From NCBI RefSeq assembly GCF_000831645.3, contig NZ_CP012559.1, forward strand, positions 744,001 to 808,000: DNA of 64,000 nucleotides, written 5' to 3'. Both the position numbers and the translations under genes were made by a program. Shown here piece after piece: positions 16,161 through 26,614 of this stretch (positions are counted from its first letter, which is position 1; each line of letters starts with the position of its first letter). The notes below the pieces were generated by a model. That model was not told the DNA's origin, made no database searches, and saw only the letters and a list, made by a program, of their open reading frames with translations. The stretch comes from Companilactobacillus heilongjiangensis. GTDB lineage: Bacteria; Bacillota; Bacilli; Lactobacillales; Lactobacillaceae.

Positions 16161-18791
16161 ATGGAAAGCGATATTTCGCAACGTGAATTTGAAAATCAAG
16201 AATTAGCTAAAACGGCTGCTGAAGAAGCTATCGTTTTGCTTCAAAATAAGAATAAAACATTACCTTTGAGGAATAAGACGGTTGCACTGTACGGCCATGG
16301 GGCTTTTGCTACAGTCAAGGGTGGCACTGGTTCTGGTGATGTCAACCAACGCAGCGTTATCAACATCATGCAAGGCTTGGAAGATAATGGCTTTACCATT
16401 GTTTCAAAGTCATGGTTGGTTCGTTTGCAACGGTATTATCAAAAAGAACAGAGTATTTATGAAGATAAGTTAAAAGACGATCCGATGTCATTATTGGCAC
16501 CAGCATTTAATTTCAAAGATCCAGAAATCGCTGAATTTGATGATGCAACGACAGGTATTTACGTAATTTCTCGTAGTTCGGGTGAAAATTATGACCGTCG
16601 CAATCATAAAGGCGACTTCCGTTTAACTGATAATGAACTGGCTAATATCAAGGCAATGAGTGCATATTACAATCACAGTATTGTCTTGTTGAATGTTGGC
16701 GGGGTAATTGATACGAGTTTTATTGATGAATGTCCAACGCTCGACAGCGTCGTTTTAGTTTCCCAATTGGGGATGATGAGTGGAAAAGCTGTAGCTGATA
16801 TTTTAGATGGTACGAAGAGTCCCTCTGGTAAATTGACCGATACATGGGCTTATTCTTATCATGACTATCCAACTTCTGAAAACTTTGGGATGGCAAATCC
16901 TGAGTATAATGAAGGTATTTTTGTCGGCTATCGTTATTTTGACAGCTTTGGAATTAAACCACGCTTTGAGTTTGGTTATGGTCAAAGTTACGCTGACTTT
17001 TTCATTAAGACACAAAAAGTTAATGTCAATGAAAAACGGATTCGTTTACAGGTAAATGTGGAGAATACGACTGAGAGTTTTTCTGGTCAAGAAACAGTTC
17101 AAGTGTACGTTTCTAAGCCACAGACGGAGATTCCAGTGCCATATCAAGATTTAGTTGAATATAGTAAGACGACCAATTTACGGCCACATGCTCAACAAAC
17201 ATTGGAGTTTGAAGTCCCAATCAATGATTTGAGCGTTTTCGACACTGAGTTAGGTGCTTATGTTTTGGTACCCGGAACTTATCTCGTTCGTGTCGGTAGC
17301 AGTTCTAGACAAACGGATGTCGTTGCCAGTTTCAAATTAGACGAAAAGGTTGTTTTGAAGAAAGTCGAAAACGTCCTCAAACCAAGAATCGATCCAACTA
17401 CTTTATTGAAAGCTAACGTAGCTTTGAAACAAGTAAGCGGCGTACCGTTCTTCATTTTAAAAGCTGCCAATTTCAATGAACCAGAATTTGTCCAATATCA
17501 AGAGAGCTCTGATGTGACAACTTTTGTGGCTGAACGTGAAGATTTGCCCGGAAAAGGATTGGATCAAGTCATTGAACATGTCCGCAACGCTGAAGGAAAG
17601 ACTTTAAAAGATGTTGCTGATGGGGATGTTGAGTTGGCTGAATTTATTGCTAGTTTGTCAGAGCAGGATTTGGTTAATTTAGTTGAAGGCCAGATGTCGA
17701 GCGTCAAAAACAATATGGTCGGTATTTCATCTGATATCGTACCTGGTGCTGCTGGACAAACTGGAGCCGATATGGGTAAAAGAATTCCGTCAGTCGTTAT
17801 GGCTGATGGTCCCGCTGGAATTCGTGTCGATCCCGTATTTGAGAGAAATCAACAGACAATTACTCACTATGCGACAGCTTGGCCAATTGGAACGGCGCTC
17901 GCACAGACTTGGAATAAGGATTTGTTGGAAAAAGTTGGCTTTGCGGTCGGAACTGAAATGAAAGAATTTGGTGTCGATCTCTGGTTAGCTCCAGGGATGA
18001 ATATTCATCGTGATCCACTCGGTGGTCGTAATTTCGAATACTTCGCTGAAGATCCATATTTATCAGGAACGATGGCAGCTTTTGAAACTAAGGGTGTTCA
18101 AGCACATGACAAACTTGGTGTGACACTCAAACATTTCTTAGGCAATAATCAAGAAAGTTTCCGTAATTTTGGTAACAGTATTATTGGTGAACAAGCTTTA
18201 CGTGAAATTTATTTGCGTAATTTTGAGATTGCTGTTAAATTGGGTCATCCCATGGCAATTATGTCATCATATAATCGTGTTAATGGGATATTCTCAGCCG
18301 CCAATTTTGAGTTGCTAACGAACGTTTTACGTGATGAATGGCATTTCCAAGGAACAGTCATGACCGATTGGTTCAGTGCTGCCGATCCAAAGCAGAGCAT
18401 GCATTCTGGAAATGATTTGATCATGCCCGGAAACTCGAAGTCAGAGTTGATGAGTGCGGTTAGTGACTTTGGACCAGAATTTGATGAACAAGGCAAAATC
18501 AAAGTTAAAACAGATTATGATTTACTGAAGAAGAAATTCGTCGAAACTGAAATGTGGAATGACTTTATCGTTGATTCAGACGGTGAGGTAATTGTTAAAG
18601 TCAGAGTTGATAGTGATTCCAGATTGAGAGATCGTATCAAAGATTGGGTTTACAATGGTGAAGCTCAGATTGTTGATGATAACCATATATTGTTGACTGG
18701 TAAGTGGGAAGATAATAATGATATGTATCTTGGAGACTTACAGAAGTCGGCGATTAATGTTTTGAAGATGGTATTGAAATTGAAGTACTAG
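16161..18791 (+). CDS. GH3 beta-glucosidase with permuted domain order
   Basis: A cytoplasmic glycoside hydrolase family 3 enzyme of 876 residues without signal peptide. The usual order is reversed: the alpha/beta sandwich domain comes first (EEAIVLLQNKNKTLPL near residue 20, then KLTDTWAYSYHDYPTSENFG), then a fibronectin-like part (about 290-400), and the (beta/alpha)8 catalytic domain is C-terminal (MADGPAGIRVDP, WLAPGMNIHRDPLGGRNFEYFAEDPYLSG, KHFLGNNQE). The nucleophile is predicted as Asp736 in VMTDWFSAAD. Such permuted GH3 enzymes are known from rumen bacteria. Specificity (beta-glucoside, or another beta-linked sugar) cannot be read off. GGAGAG precedes the ATG; the terminator is at 18821-18877. 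Confidence 0.9.
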   Translation: MESDISQREFENQELAKTAAEEAIVLLQNKNKTLPLRNKTVALYGHGAFATVKGGTGSGDVNQRSVINIMQGLEDNGFTIVSKSWLVRLQRYYQKEQSIYEDKLKDDPMSLLAPAFNFKDPEIAEFDDATTGIYVISRSSGENYDRRNHKGDFRLTDNELANIKAMSAYYNHSIVLLNVGGVIDTSFIDECPTLDSVVLVSQLGMMSGKAVADILDGTKSPSGKLTDTWAYSYHDYPTSENFGMANPEYNEGIFVGYRYFDSFGIKPRFEFGYGQSYADFFIKTQKVNVNEKRIRLQVNVENTTESFSGQETVQVYVSKPQTEIPVPYQDLVEYSKTTNLRPHAQQTLEFEVPINDLSVFDTELGAYVLVPGTYLVRVGSSSRQTDVVASFKLDEKVVLKKVENVLKPRIDPTTLLKANVALKQVSGVPFFILKAANFNEPEFVQYQESSDVTTFVAEREDLPGKGLDQVIEHVRNAEGKTLKDVADGDVELAEFIASLSEQDLVNLVEGQMSSVKNNMVGISSDIVPGAAGQTGADMGKRIPSVVMADGPAGIRVDPVFERNQQTITHYATAWPIGTALAQTWNKDLLEKVGFAVGTEMKEFGVDLWLAPGMNIHRDPLGGRNFEYFAEDPYLSGTMAAFETKGVQAHDKLGVTLKHFLGNNQESFRNFGNSIIGEQALREIYLRNFEIAVKLGHPMAIMSSYNRVNGIFSAANFELLTNVLRDEWHFQGTVMTDWFSAADPKQSMHSGNDLIMPGNSKSELMSAVSDFGPEFDEQGKIKVKTDYDLLKKKFVETEMWNDFIVDSDGEVIVKVRVDSDSRLRDRIKDWVYNGEAQIVDDNHILLTGKWEDNNDMYLGDLQKSAINVLKMVLKLKY

Positions 18792-18820
18792 TTTGATTCC
18801 ATTTTTAATACTATAGAAGA

Positions 18821-18877
18821 AAAAAATCCAGATAATCAAAAGGGACACTAAAGTTCCCAAGATTATCTGGATTTTTT
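18821..18877. terminator. Bidirectional terminator between GH3 gene and FMN reductase gene
   Basis: A 17-bp perfect stem aaaaaatccagataatc (18821-18837) with its complement at 18861-18877; the loop itself holds a smaller gggac/gttcc hairpin. It serves both converging genes. Confidence 0.9.
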
Positions 18878-18893
18878 GTTTTATATTTAGTTT

Positions 18894-19442
18894 TTAATAT
18901 CTATTTAGCAAATCAACATAAGCATCAACGATACTTTGTAGGAAGCCAACTGTTCCTTCAGCAACGTTTCCGTTGTCATCAAGAATTTTTGTAACATTAC
19001 CAATATATGCTTCTGGTTGTTGCAATGTAGGCATATCCAAGAATACTAATGATTGACGTAGGACGTGGTTAGCACCAAATCCACTGATTGCACCGGGTGA
19101 GACGCTGACTACTGCAGCAGGTTTCTTTTCCCAGGCATTTGCACCATAAGGACGTGAACCAACATCAATAGCGTTCTTCAAGCCACCAGGGATTGAACGG
19201 TTATATTCAGGTGTTACGAATAGCACACCAGCAGCATCCTTGATCTTATTTCTGAATTCTGTATATTCTGCAGGGACATTTTCAGGTGTATCAATATCCT
19301 CGTTATATAGTGGCAAGTTTCCGAATTCTACGAACTCTGGTTCATAGTCACTAGGGAACAATTTCATCATGTTCTTAGCAATTTGTTTTGAGAATGAACC
19401 CTCACGCAAACTACCTACAATTACAGCAATTTTCTTTGACAT
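18894..19442 (-). CDS. NADPH-dependent FMN reductase / azoreductase-type flavoprotein
   Basis: A flavodoxin-like oxidoreductase of 182 residues. Recognisable blocks: IAVIVGSLREGSFSKQIAKNM at the N-terminus (FMN phosphate loop GSLREGS), FGNLPLYNEDID, FVTPEYNRSIPGGLKNAIDVGSRP and KPAAVVSVSPGAISGFGANHVLRQ. The start is placed at the ATG at 19442, where TGGAGG lies about 9 bases upstream; the frame is open for 28 more codons without such a site. The physiological substrate (quinone, azo compound or free flavin) is unknown. Confidence 0.88.
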   Translation of the reverse strand: MSKKIAVIVGSLREGSFSKQIAKNMMKLFPSDYEPEFVEFGNLPLYNEDIDTPENVPAEYTEFRNKIKDAAGVLFVTPEYNRSIPGGLKNAIDVGSRPYGANAWEKKPAAVVSVSPGAISGFGANHVLRQSLVFLDMPTLQQPEAYIGNVTKILDDNGNVAEGTVGFLQSIVDAYVDLLNRY

Positions 19443-19689
19443 ATAAAATACCTCCATTACTTTCGATATTTCTAAATTAGCACAAAAAAATTTATTCAAC
19501 AAATATTTGTTCTCGCAAACAAACATTTTTTTATTTTTACGATAACGGTTACAAAAATATTGATAAAAGTATCACAATATGTTAAAATATCTCGCTTTGA
19601 TTAATTATTGATAATATATTTAGAACTTTTTGATGCTTATTACGAAAGTGTTACAGAAACTTCATTCAAATGAATTTTCTTATTGTTCC

Positions 19690-19706
19690 TGTAATCTGTT
19701 TGTTAT
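19690..19706 (+). promoter_or_regulatory. WalR-type box upstream of the 3D-domain protein gene
   Basis: tgtaat-ctgtt-tgttat matches the WalR/YycF consensus TGTWAH-N5-TGTWAH exactly. It lies 52 bp upstream of the TTG start of a predicted cell-wall protein with a 3D domain; the B. subtilis 3D-domain gene yocH is a known WalR target. The rest of 19443-19757 is AT-rich with no other gene I can support. Confidence 0.5.
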
Positions 19707-19757
19707 ATTTGTCTTGTATAGTTTCATCTGGTAAACATACAACCGGGGAGAGATTAG

Positions 19758-20432
19758 TTGCTAAAGCAAATTAAATTAGATGCACTACTTATTATTAGTT
19801 TGATCATCACAGGGGGAATGGGATATACAGTTGCCTACGCCTCAGATTCATCATCAAGCCAAGTAAGTAATACAACAGATTTTCAAAAAACATTAACTAA
19901 CTTGGAGACAAAGCAAGCAGTTAATGATGATGCTAATACACTAAACAAAAAAGTATCATTATCAGACAATAAGGAATTTATGCCTGGTATTAGACATAGT
20001 GAAAAGGATCCAAATATGGGGGACGTCACAGCAGAGTCAAATGATGACCAAGTTGTTGACCATGCGCCAGTCCAAACTTCACAACCAGAACAAATCGAAG
20101 AATCACAACAAGCTATCACACAAGCGGCTGCAGAGCCACCAGTAGAAATGCAATCAACATGTAGGAATGTTGGTACATTTAAAATTAGTTTTTATGATCC
20201 AGCTGTTTTAGGGTCAGATATGGGTTATTCAGGAGTTGCTACAAACTTGAGCGTTATCCCACGTTGGTCACGCTTGAAGATTACTACAGCTCAAGGGGAT
20301 GTTTATTACCGTACTGTTAACGATACTGGTACATTTGCTTATGACAATCCATACCAAATTGATATGGCTATGCCAAACAGCATGATTCCTTCTTATGGAA
20401 TTACTAGTGCTACTGTCGAAATTATCGGCTAA
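19758..20432 (+). CDS. Secreted 3D-domain cell-wall protein
   Basis: A predicted exported protein of 224 residues. The N-terminus (IKLDALLIISLIITGGMGYTVAYAS) is a signal peptide; residues 30-135 are a low-complexity linker rich in Ser, Asn, Gln and Glu; residues 140-224 form a 3D (three-aspartate, MltA-related double-psi barrel) domain, with YSGVATNLSVIPRWSRLKI, YYRTVNDTGTF and YQIDMAMPNS. In related proteins this domain acts on or binds peptidoglycan. The start is TTG with GGGGAGAG 8 bases upstream. A WalR-like box precedes it, which fits a wall-remodelling role. Confidence 0.85.
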   Translation: MLKQIKLDALLIISLIITGGMGYTVAYASDSSSSQVSNTTDFQKTLTNLETKQAVNDDANTLNKKVSLSDNKEFMPGIRHSEKDPNMGDVTAESNDDQVVDHAPVQTSQPEQIEESQQAITQAAAEPPVEMQSTCRNVGTFKISFYDPAVLGSDMGYSGVATNLSVIPRWSRLKITTAQGDVYYRTVNDTGTFAYDNPYQIDMAMPNSMIPSYGITSATVEIIG

Positions 20433-20559
20433 AAGTATTTAAATATAACACCTGCAGGTTTGAATCACCTTTTTAAACTTGGTAGATAATATTAATCGTT
20501 ACTTAATTTCTCGGTATTACTGAGTGAATGAGGTGACGATTTTTTGTTTGGACAAAATT

Positions 20560-20592
20560 AAAGAGACTTCCAAATTGTTGGAGGTCTCTTTT
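20560..20592. terminator. Bidirectional terminator between the 3D gene and the GH1 gene
   Basis: aaagagacttcca pairs with tggaggtctcttt (one wobble) around aattgt, followed by T on the plus strand and preceded by A-rich sequence. Confidence 0.82.
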
Positions 20593-20595
20593 AAT

Positions 20596-22068
<1,473 letters not shown>

Positions 22069-22234
22069 TTACTCCTTTAAAGATTCAATTATATTTTGAA
22101 AGCTCTATTTATTAAGTGATTTAATAACAAGTTAATATTAAATCTAATTGAGTAAGTAAATATAGTGGATAAAAATTTTATCGAAACTTTTTTTATTGTA
22201 AGATGGAACTAACGTGGAAAAGAAGGTCAGATAA

Positions 22235-23230
22235 ATGAAAGCATTTGGTGTAACTGATAGTAAAATAGATAGTTTTGTAGAATTTGATAAAGTTAAAGAA
22301 ACACCTACTGGACGTGACTTATTGGTCAAAATTGAAGCCATTTCGATTAATCCAGTCGATATCGCTACGAGAAAGAATGTCACTGGTGAATTGGATAGTC
22401 CTAAGATTTTAGGCTATGACGGTTATGGAATTGTGGACGCTGTAGGTTCCGACGTTGAGAATTTCAAAGTAGGAGAGAAAGTCTTCTTCGCCGGCGATTA
22501 TACGCGGGATGGCTCAAATCAAGAGTATGAAATAATCGATGAGCGTATCGTTGCCCATGCACCTAAGGATATTTCAGTTGAAAAGAGTGTCGCTATGCCA
22601 TTGGTAACTTTGACAGCTAGTGAGCTACTTTTCGAAAAATTACAGATTAATCCAGCTGCTGATAATCGTGATAAAACTATTTTGATTATCAATGGTGCAG
22701 GTGGTGTTGGTTCAATTGCCACTCAGTTGGCTTATTTAGCCGGTCTAAAGGTGATTGCTACAGCATCAACACCAGAGAAAGTCCAATGGGTCAAAGACCT
22801 TGGAGCAGACTTAGTGGTTAACCATCATCAAGATTTAATCAAACAAGTGCGTGATTTGGGTGTTGAAAACGTCGATTACATTATCGGTCTGAGCGATAAT
22901 GATCCACATTGGAATGAAATCGTTGAATTGATCAAACCTTTTGGAACTTTTGCAACAATTACTAATTTGCGTGAATCACAGATTGGCGATTTGAAGTCGA
23001 AGTCAGTCAATTTTGCTTGGGAATGGATGTTTACTAAGGCCAAGTTCAAGTTGGATTCCATGTCTGATCAAGGAGCCTATTTGGAAAAATTAGCTGCTGG
23101 CTTGGATAGTGGGATGATTAAATCCACTGTTACAAAGGTTTTCCATGGTTTTAATTTGGAAAATATCAAGACAGCTACCAAATTGGTTGAAGCCGGTCAT
23201 ATGATGGGTAAGGTTGTTATTAAAGCATAA
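22235..23230 (+). CDS. Zinc-type alcohol dehydrogenase-like / quinone oxidoreductase family protein (MDR superfamily)
   Basis: An NADPH-dependent medium-chain reductase of 331 residues. The N-terminal GroES-like domain (ISINPVDIATRKNVTGELDSPKILGYDGYGIV) is followed by a Rossmann domain with ILIINGAGGVGSIATQLAYLAG (nucleotide loop GAGGVGS) and a HGFNLENIKTATKLVEAGHMMGKVVI tail. It lacks the structural zinc cysteine cluster, as in the zinc-dependent alcohol dehydrogenase-like subfamily of lactobacilli. The substrate is unknown. It diverges from the GH1 gene and ends at the hairpin at 23245-23281. Confidence 0.87.
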   Translation: MKAFGVTDSKIDSFVEFDKVKETPTGRDLLVKIEAISINPVDIATRKNVTGELDSPKILGYDGYGIVDAVGSDVENFKVGEKVFFAGDYTRDGSNQEYEIIDERIVAHAPKDISVEKSVAMPLVTLTASELLFEKLQINPAADNRDKTILIINGAGGVGSIATQLAYLAGLKVIATASTPEKVQWVKDLGADLVVNHHQDLIKQVRDLGVENVDYIIGLSDNDPHWNEIVELIKPFGTFATITNLRESQIGDLKSKSVNFAWEWMFTKAKFKLDSMSDQGAYLEKLAAGLDSGMIKSTVTKVFHGFNLENIKTATKLVEAGHMMGKVVIKA

Positions 23231-23244
23231 TGGTTTGTACTAAT

Positions 23245-23288
23245 AATCTACACGATAAGGAAATTGCTTATTGTGTAGATTATTTTTT
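23245..23288 (+). terminator. Intrinsic terminator after the MDR oxidoreductase gene
   Basis: aatctacacgataag (23245-23259) pairs with cttattgtgtagatt (23267-23281), one mismatch-wobble, then a T run. Confidence 0.87.
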
Positions 23289-23370
23289 TGGTTCTTTTGC
23301 AGATTTTGTCACTTATAAACACGCTAAAAGCGGTATTTCATGATAATTTATGAATAAATATGAAAAAGAA

Positions 23371-23413
23371 TGACAAAAGATGCAAAACTTGTGCTATACT
23401 AAAAGCGCTTACA
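23371..23413 (+). promoter_or_regulatory. Promoter with overlapping cre-like operator for the first PTS cluster
   Basis: A -35 like TGACAA (23371-23376) and a -10 TATACT (23395-23400) are separated by 18 bp. The 14-mer taaaagcgcttaca (23400-23413) matches the cre consensus except for one base and covers the transcription start and the ribosome site AGGAGG. CcpA or the local LacI protein (27122-28123) could bind it. Confidence 0.7.
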
Positions 23414-23426
23414 GGAGGTATGAGAA

Positions 23427-24353
23427 ATGAAATTAGCAACAAGAATTAATTCGTTTTTACCAGTTAATGAAAATAATATGGATAAGGTATTTGGACAATT
23501 TCAAAAATTAGGCTTGGGATATGTTGATTTAAATTACCCTGAACATACAAATGGATTTGAACCAGAAGAAATGAAAACTCTTTTAGATAAACACGATTTG
23601 AAACTTAATGGTGTAGCACTACGTTTTAAGGATGATTACATCAATGGCGATTTGGGAAATAGTGATGAGAAGGTTGCCAAACAGGCACTTGATTTATGTA
23701 AATCAGCTGCTGATTATTGCAAAGCTGTTGGTGGACATGTCGTTACTATTTGGATGGCACATGATGGATTTGATTATAATTTCCAAATTAATTATTTAAA
23801 GGTTTGGAATCAATTAAAGAATGCTTTCCAAGAAATTGCTGATTATGCTCCAGATTTGAAGATCAGCATTGAATATAAACCATTCCAACCACGTGCTTAT
23901 GCTTTTGTAGATTCAATGGGTGTTACTGGAATGATGTTAAGTGAAATAGATCGTAAGAATATTGGCGTTACTTTAGATTATTGCCACATGTTAATGAAAC
24001 ACGAAAATCCTGCTTTTGCAGCTGATATTTTTGGATCACGTAAGAAGTTATTTGGTATTCATATCAATGATGGTTATGGGATGAATGACGATGGATTGAT
24101 GATTGGTACTGCCAGTCCATTCAAGACATTAGAATTCTTATATTATGTTAAGAAACATAACTATGACGGAATGTTTTATTTTGACACATTCCCAGTAATT
24201 GAAAATGCTACTGATGAATGCAAAGCAAATATTGACATGATTACTAAATTAGATTCATTAATTGATTCAGTTGGAATGGATAAAATTGGTGAGGTAATCG
24301 ATAAAAATGATGCAATTGCCGCTCACAAATTGGTGATTGGTTTCTTTAAATAA
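23427..24353 (+). CDS. Sugar phosphate isomerase/epimerase family protein (xylose isomerase-like TIM barrel)
   Basis: A 308-residue AP-endonuclease-2/xylose-isomerase-like TIM-barrel enzyme that probably isomerises or epimerises a sugar. Metal-ligand type stretches are visible: ISIEYKP (Glu, about residue 152), VTLDYCHMLM (Asp/His about 189-192), FGIHINDGYG (His/Asp near 217-220) and FYFDTFP. This fits the tagatose 3-epimerase/rhamnose isomerase-like group. It is the first gene of an operon with a PTS EIIBC, a DeoR regulator and an EIIA, 35 bp before the EIIBC gene. The exact sugar cannot be told. Confidence 0.8.
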   Translation: MKLATRINSFLPVNENNMDKVFGQFQKLGLGYVDLNYPEHTNGFEPEEMKTLLDKHDLKLNGVALRFKDDYINGDLGNSDEKVAKQALDLCKSAADYCKAVGGHVVTIWMAHDGFDYNFQINYLKVWNQLKNAFQEIADYAPDLKISIEYKPFQPRAYAFVDSMGVTGMMLSEIDRKNIGVTLDYCHMLMKHENPAFAADIFGSRKKLFGIHINDGYGMNDDGLMIGTASPFKTLEFLYYVKKHNYDGMFYFDTFPVIENATDECKANIDMITKLDSLIDSVGMDKIGEVIDKNDAIAAHKLVIGFFK

Positions 24354-24389
24354 AACTATGAGCGATGGAACTCTGGGGGAATCGTAATT

Positions 24390-25760
24390 ATGAATTATAA
24401 AAAAACAGCAACTGAGATTTTACAAGCTGTCGGAGGCAAAGAAAATATTGCCAATATGACACATTGTGCTACAAGATTACGTTTGAATTTAAAAGACGAA
24501 TCTAATGTTGATGATGAAAAAGTTAAGCAGATTGATGGAGTAATAAATGTTGCTCGTGCTGCTGGTCAATATCAAGTCTTGATTGGTCTTGAAGTACCAA
24601 AGGTTTATGCGGAATTTGAAAAAGCTGCTGGAGGAGAAGAAGCGGTTGAAGATAACGCCGATTCTGAAAAGTCCGGTAGTGTTATCAGTAATATTTTCTC
24701 AGCTATTTCTAGTATTTTTGCACCACTACTACCAGCCTTAGCAGGTTCTGGTATTTTACGTGGTATATTAATCCTTTGTGTTCAATTAGGACTGATCAGT
24801 GAAAAGAGTGGTACATATACCATCTTCTATGCTGCATCAATGAGTGTATTTTACTTCTTGCCAGTATTATTGGCTTTTACATCTGCCAAGAGATTTGGTG
24901 CTAGTCCATATTTATCAGCTATCATTGGTAGTGCCCTGTTATATCCAGATTTCATTAAATTAATGGGTACACATGGTAACGGTGCGATGACTACATTTAT
25001 GAAGATCCCAGTTGTTTTGATGAATTATAATTCAACCGTTGTTCCAATTATTCTATCGATTTGGGTATTTTCATATTTATACAAATGGTTAGATAAACAC
25101 GTAACTGAGAATTTACAACTTGTTATTGTTCCATTGGTTTCATTAGCAGTTATGATTCCATTGACAGTTATTGTAATTGGTCCACTTGGTGTTTATGGTG
25201 GTGAAATGATTGCTCAAGTAGTTAACTGGGCTATTACACATAGTCGTATTTTAGCCGGAGTTCTAGTAGGTGGCGGCTGGAGTATTTTGGTCAGCTTTGG
25301 TATCCACTGGGCAATTAATCCAATTATGATCAATAATATTGCTACTGTCGGTTTTGATTATATTTGTCCATTAACTTTTGCCTGCAACTTTGCAGTTATC
25401 GGTGTAACACTTGGCGTATGGCTAAAAGCACGTGATTTACAATTACGTAGTTTTTCATTGACTGGTTTAGTAACTATTGTCTTGTCAGCTATTATCGAAC
25501 CAACTTTATTTGGATTATTAGTTAAAAATAGAAAAATTTGGTTAGCTCAAATTATTGGTGGTGCTGTAGGTGGTGCATATTTAGCTGTAATGCATGTTGC
25601 AACTAATGCGTTTGTCTTTGGTAGTGTTACTACTTTCCCAGCATTTATTATGAAGAATTCAAATAATTTTATTCAAGCAATGATTGGACTCACAATCTCA
25701 CTTGTCGTAGGTGCTGTACTTGCTTACTTCTTTACAAGTAGAGATGAAAAATTGGCTTAG
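24390..25760 (+). CDS. PTS transporter EIIBC, glucose/glucoside superfamily
   Basis: A membrane permease that imports and phosphorylates a sugar. The N-terminal EIIB domain carries the phospho-cysteine Cys26 in MTHCATRLRL; the EIIC domain (about residue 95 onwards) has around ten membrane segments, with FAPLLPALAGSGILRG, GSALLYPDF and SAIIEPTLFGLLVKNRK. At 456 residues it lacks the fused EIIA domain; a separate EIIA is encoded at 26615-27079 in the same operon. The sugar is unknown (glucoside-, trehalose- or allose-type are all possible within the superfamily). Confidence 0.9.
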   Translation: MNYKKTATEILQAVGGKENIANMTHCATRLRLNLKDESNVDDEKVKQIDGVINVARAAGQYQVLIGLEVPKVYAEFEKAAGGEEAVEDNADSEKSGSVISNIFSAISSIFAPLLPALAGSGILRGILILCVQLGLISEKSGTYTIFYAASMSVFYFLPVLLAFTSAKRFGASPYLSAIIGSALLYPDFIKLMGTHGNGAMTTFMKIPVVLMNYNSTVVPIILSIWVFSYLYKWLDKHVTENLQLVIVPLVSLAVMIPLTVIVIGPLGVYGGEMIAQVVNWAITHSRILAGVLVGGGWSILVSFGIHWAINPIMINNIATVGFDYICPLTFACNFAVIGVTLGVWLKARDLQLRSFSLTGLVTIVLSAIIEPTLFGLLVKNRKIWLAQIIGGAVGGAYLAVMHVATNAFVFGSVTTFPAFIMKNSNNFIQAMIGLTISLVVGAVLAYFFTSRDEKLA

Positions 25761-25854
25761 TAATTAACAGATGATAATTGTATGGAATAAATGTCTATCA
25801 TGATTTGATATAATTACATTGGTTAGTAAACGACAGTGTAAAGGAATGACAAAA

Positions 25855-26601
25855 ATGATTCCATACGAAAGACAAGAAAAATTATTAAGGATATTAAAAG
25901 AAAAAAGGTTAATCAAGATTGAGGACATCAGCAAAGAGTTTCCTCAAGTGTCGGATTCAACCATTAGACGAGATATTAAAGAGTTAGAAAAGCTTGGCAA
26001 AGTTGAGTCCATGTATGGTGGTGCCGTAAAGTATTTGTCCAATACCGATGAATTACCAATTTCAAAAAAATCTTTGATCAATCAAAAAGAAAAAAATGAG
26101 ATTGCTGATTTGGCAAATGACGTAGTTTGTGATGGAGATAACGTTTATGTTGATTCTGGATCAAACGGATCAATTTTATTGAATCGGCTAATTCATAAGA
26201 AGATAACAATATATACGACTAACACTGATATTTTTCGACAATCAATGGAAAATCTTAATGCAGAAATAATTGTTATTGGTGGATCATATAATCCAGTGAC
26301 GTCATCGTTAAGTGGATCATTCACCGAAGAGGGATTGAAGAACATTTTCTTTAATAAATCATTTCTCGGTGCAAATGGCATTGACATAACTAATGGTGTA
26401 ACAACTCCTAATATTTCTGAAGCATTGAAAAAAAGAATTGTTAAAGGACACTCCCAGAAGACTTACATTATGTGCGATAGTAGTAAATTCAATTTAACTG
26501 CCAATGTAAAAGCATTCGATATTTCTGGTGTAACAATTATTTCCAATGAATCTGATGCTGAGCTTGCTGAATATACTGAATTCTTGACACCTAAAAGTTG
26601 A
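25855..26601 (+). CDS. DeoR-family sugar operon regulator
   Basis: A 248-residue regulator. The N-terminal DeoR helix-turn-helix (IPYERQEKLLRILKEKRLIKIEDISKE, VSDSTIRRDIKELEKLGKV) is followed by the sugar-phosphate sensing domain with VYVDSGSNGSILLNRL, TTNTDIF, VIGGSYNP and GANGIDITNGVTTPN. The ATG at 25855 is chosen since AAAGGA lies 8-12 bases before it; the ATG at 25846 sits directly against that site. Placed between EIIBC and EIIA, it most likely controls this operon in response to a phosphorylated sugar. Confidence 0.87.
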   Translation: MIPYERQEKLLRILKEKRLIKIEDISKEFPQVSDSTIRRDIKELEKLGKVESMYGGAVKYLSNTDELPISKKSLINQKEKNEIADLANDVVCDGDNVYVDSGSNGSILLNRLIHKKITIYTTNTDIFRQSMENLNAEIIVIGGSYNPVTSSLSGSFTEEGLKNIFFNKSFLGANGIDITNGVTTPNISEALKKRIVKGHSQKTYIMCDSSKFNLTANVKAFDISGVTIISNESDAELAEYTEFLTPKS

Positions 26602-26614
26602 GGGTGAATTTTAG

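Noticed and set aside
22144-22383. Minus-strand ORF overlapping the start of the MDR oxidoreductase gene
   Set aside because: It is antisense to a well-supported gene, has no ribosome site and no recognisable product.
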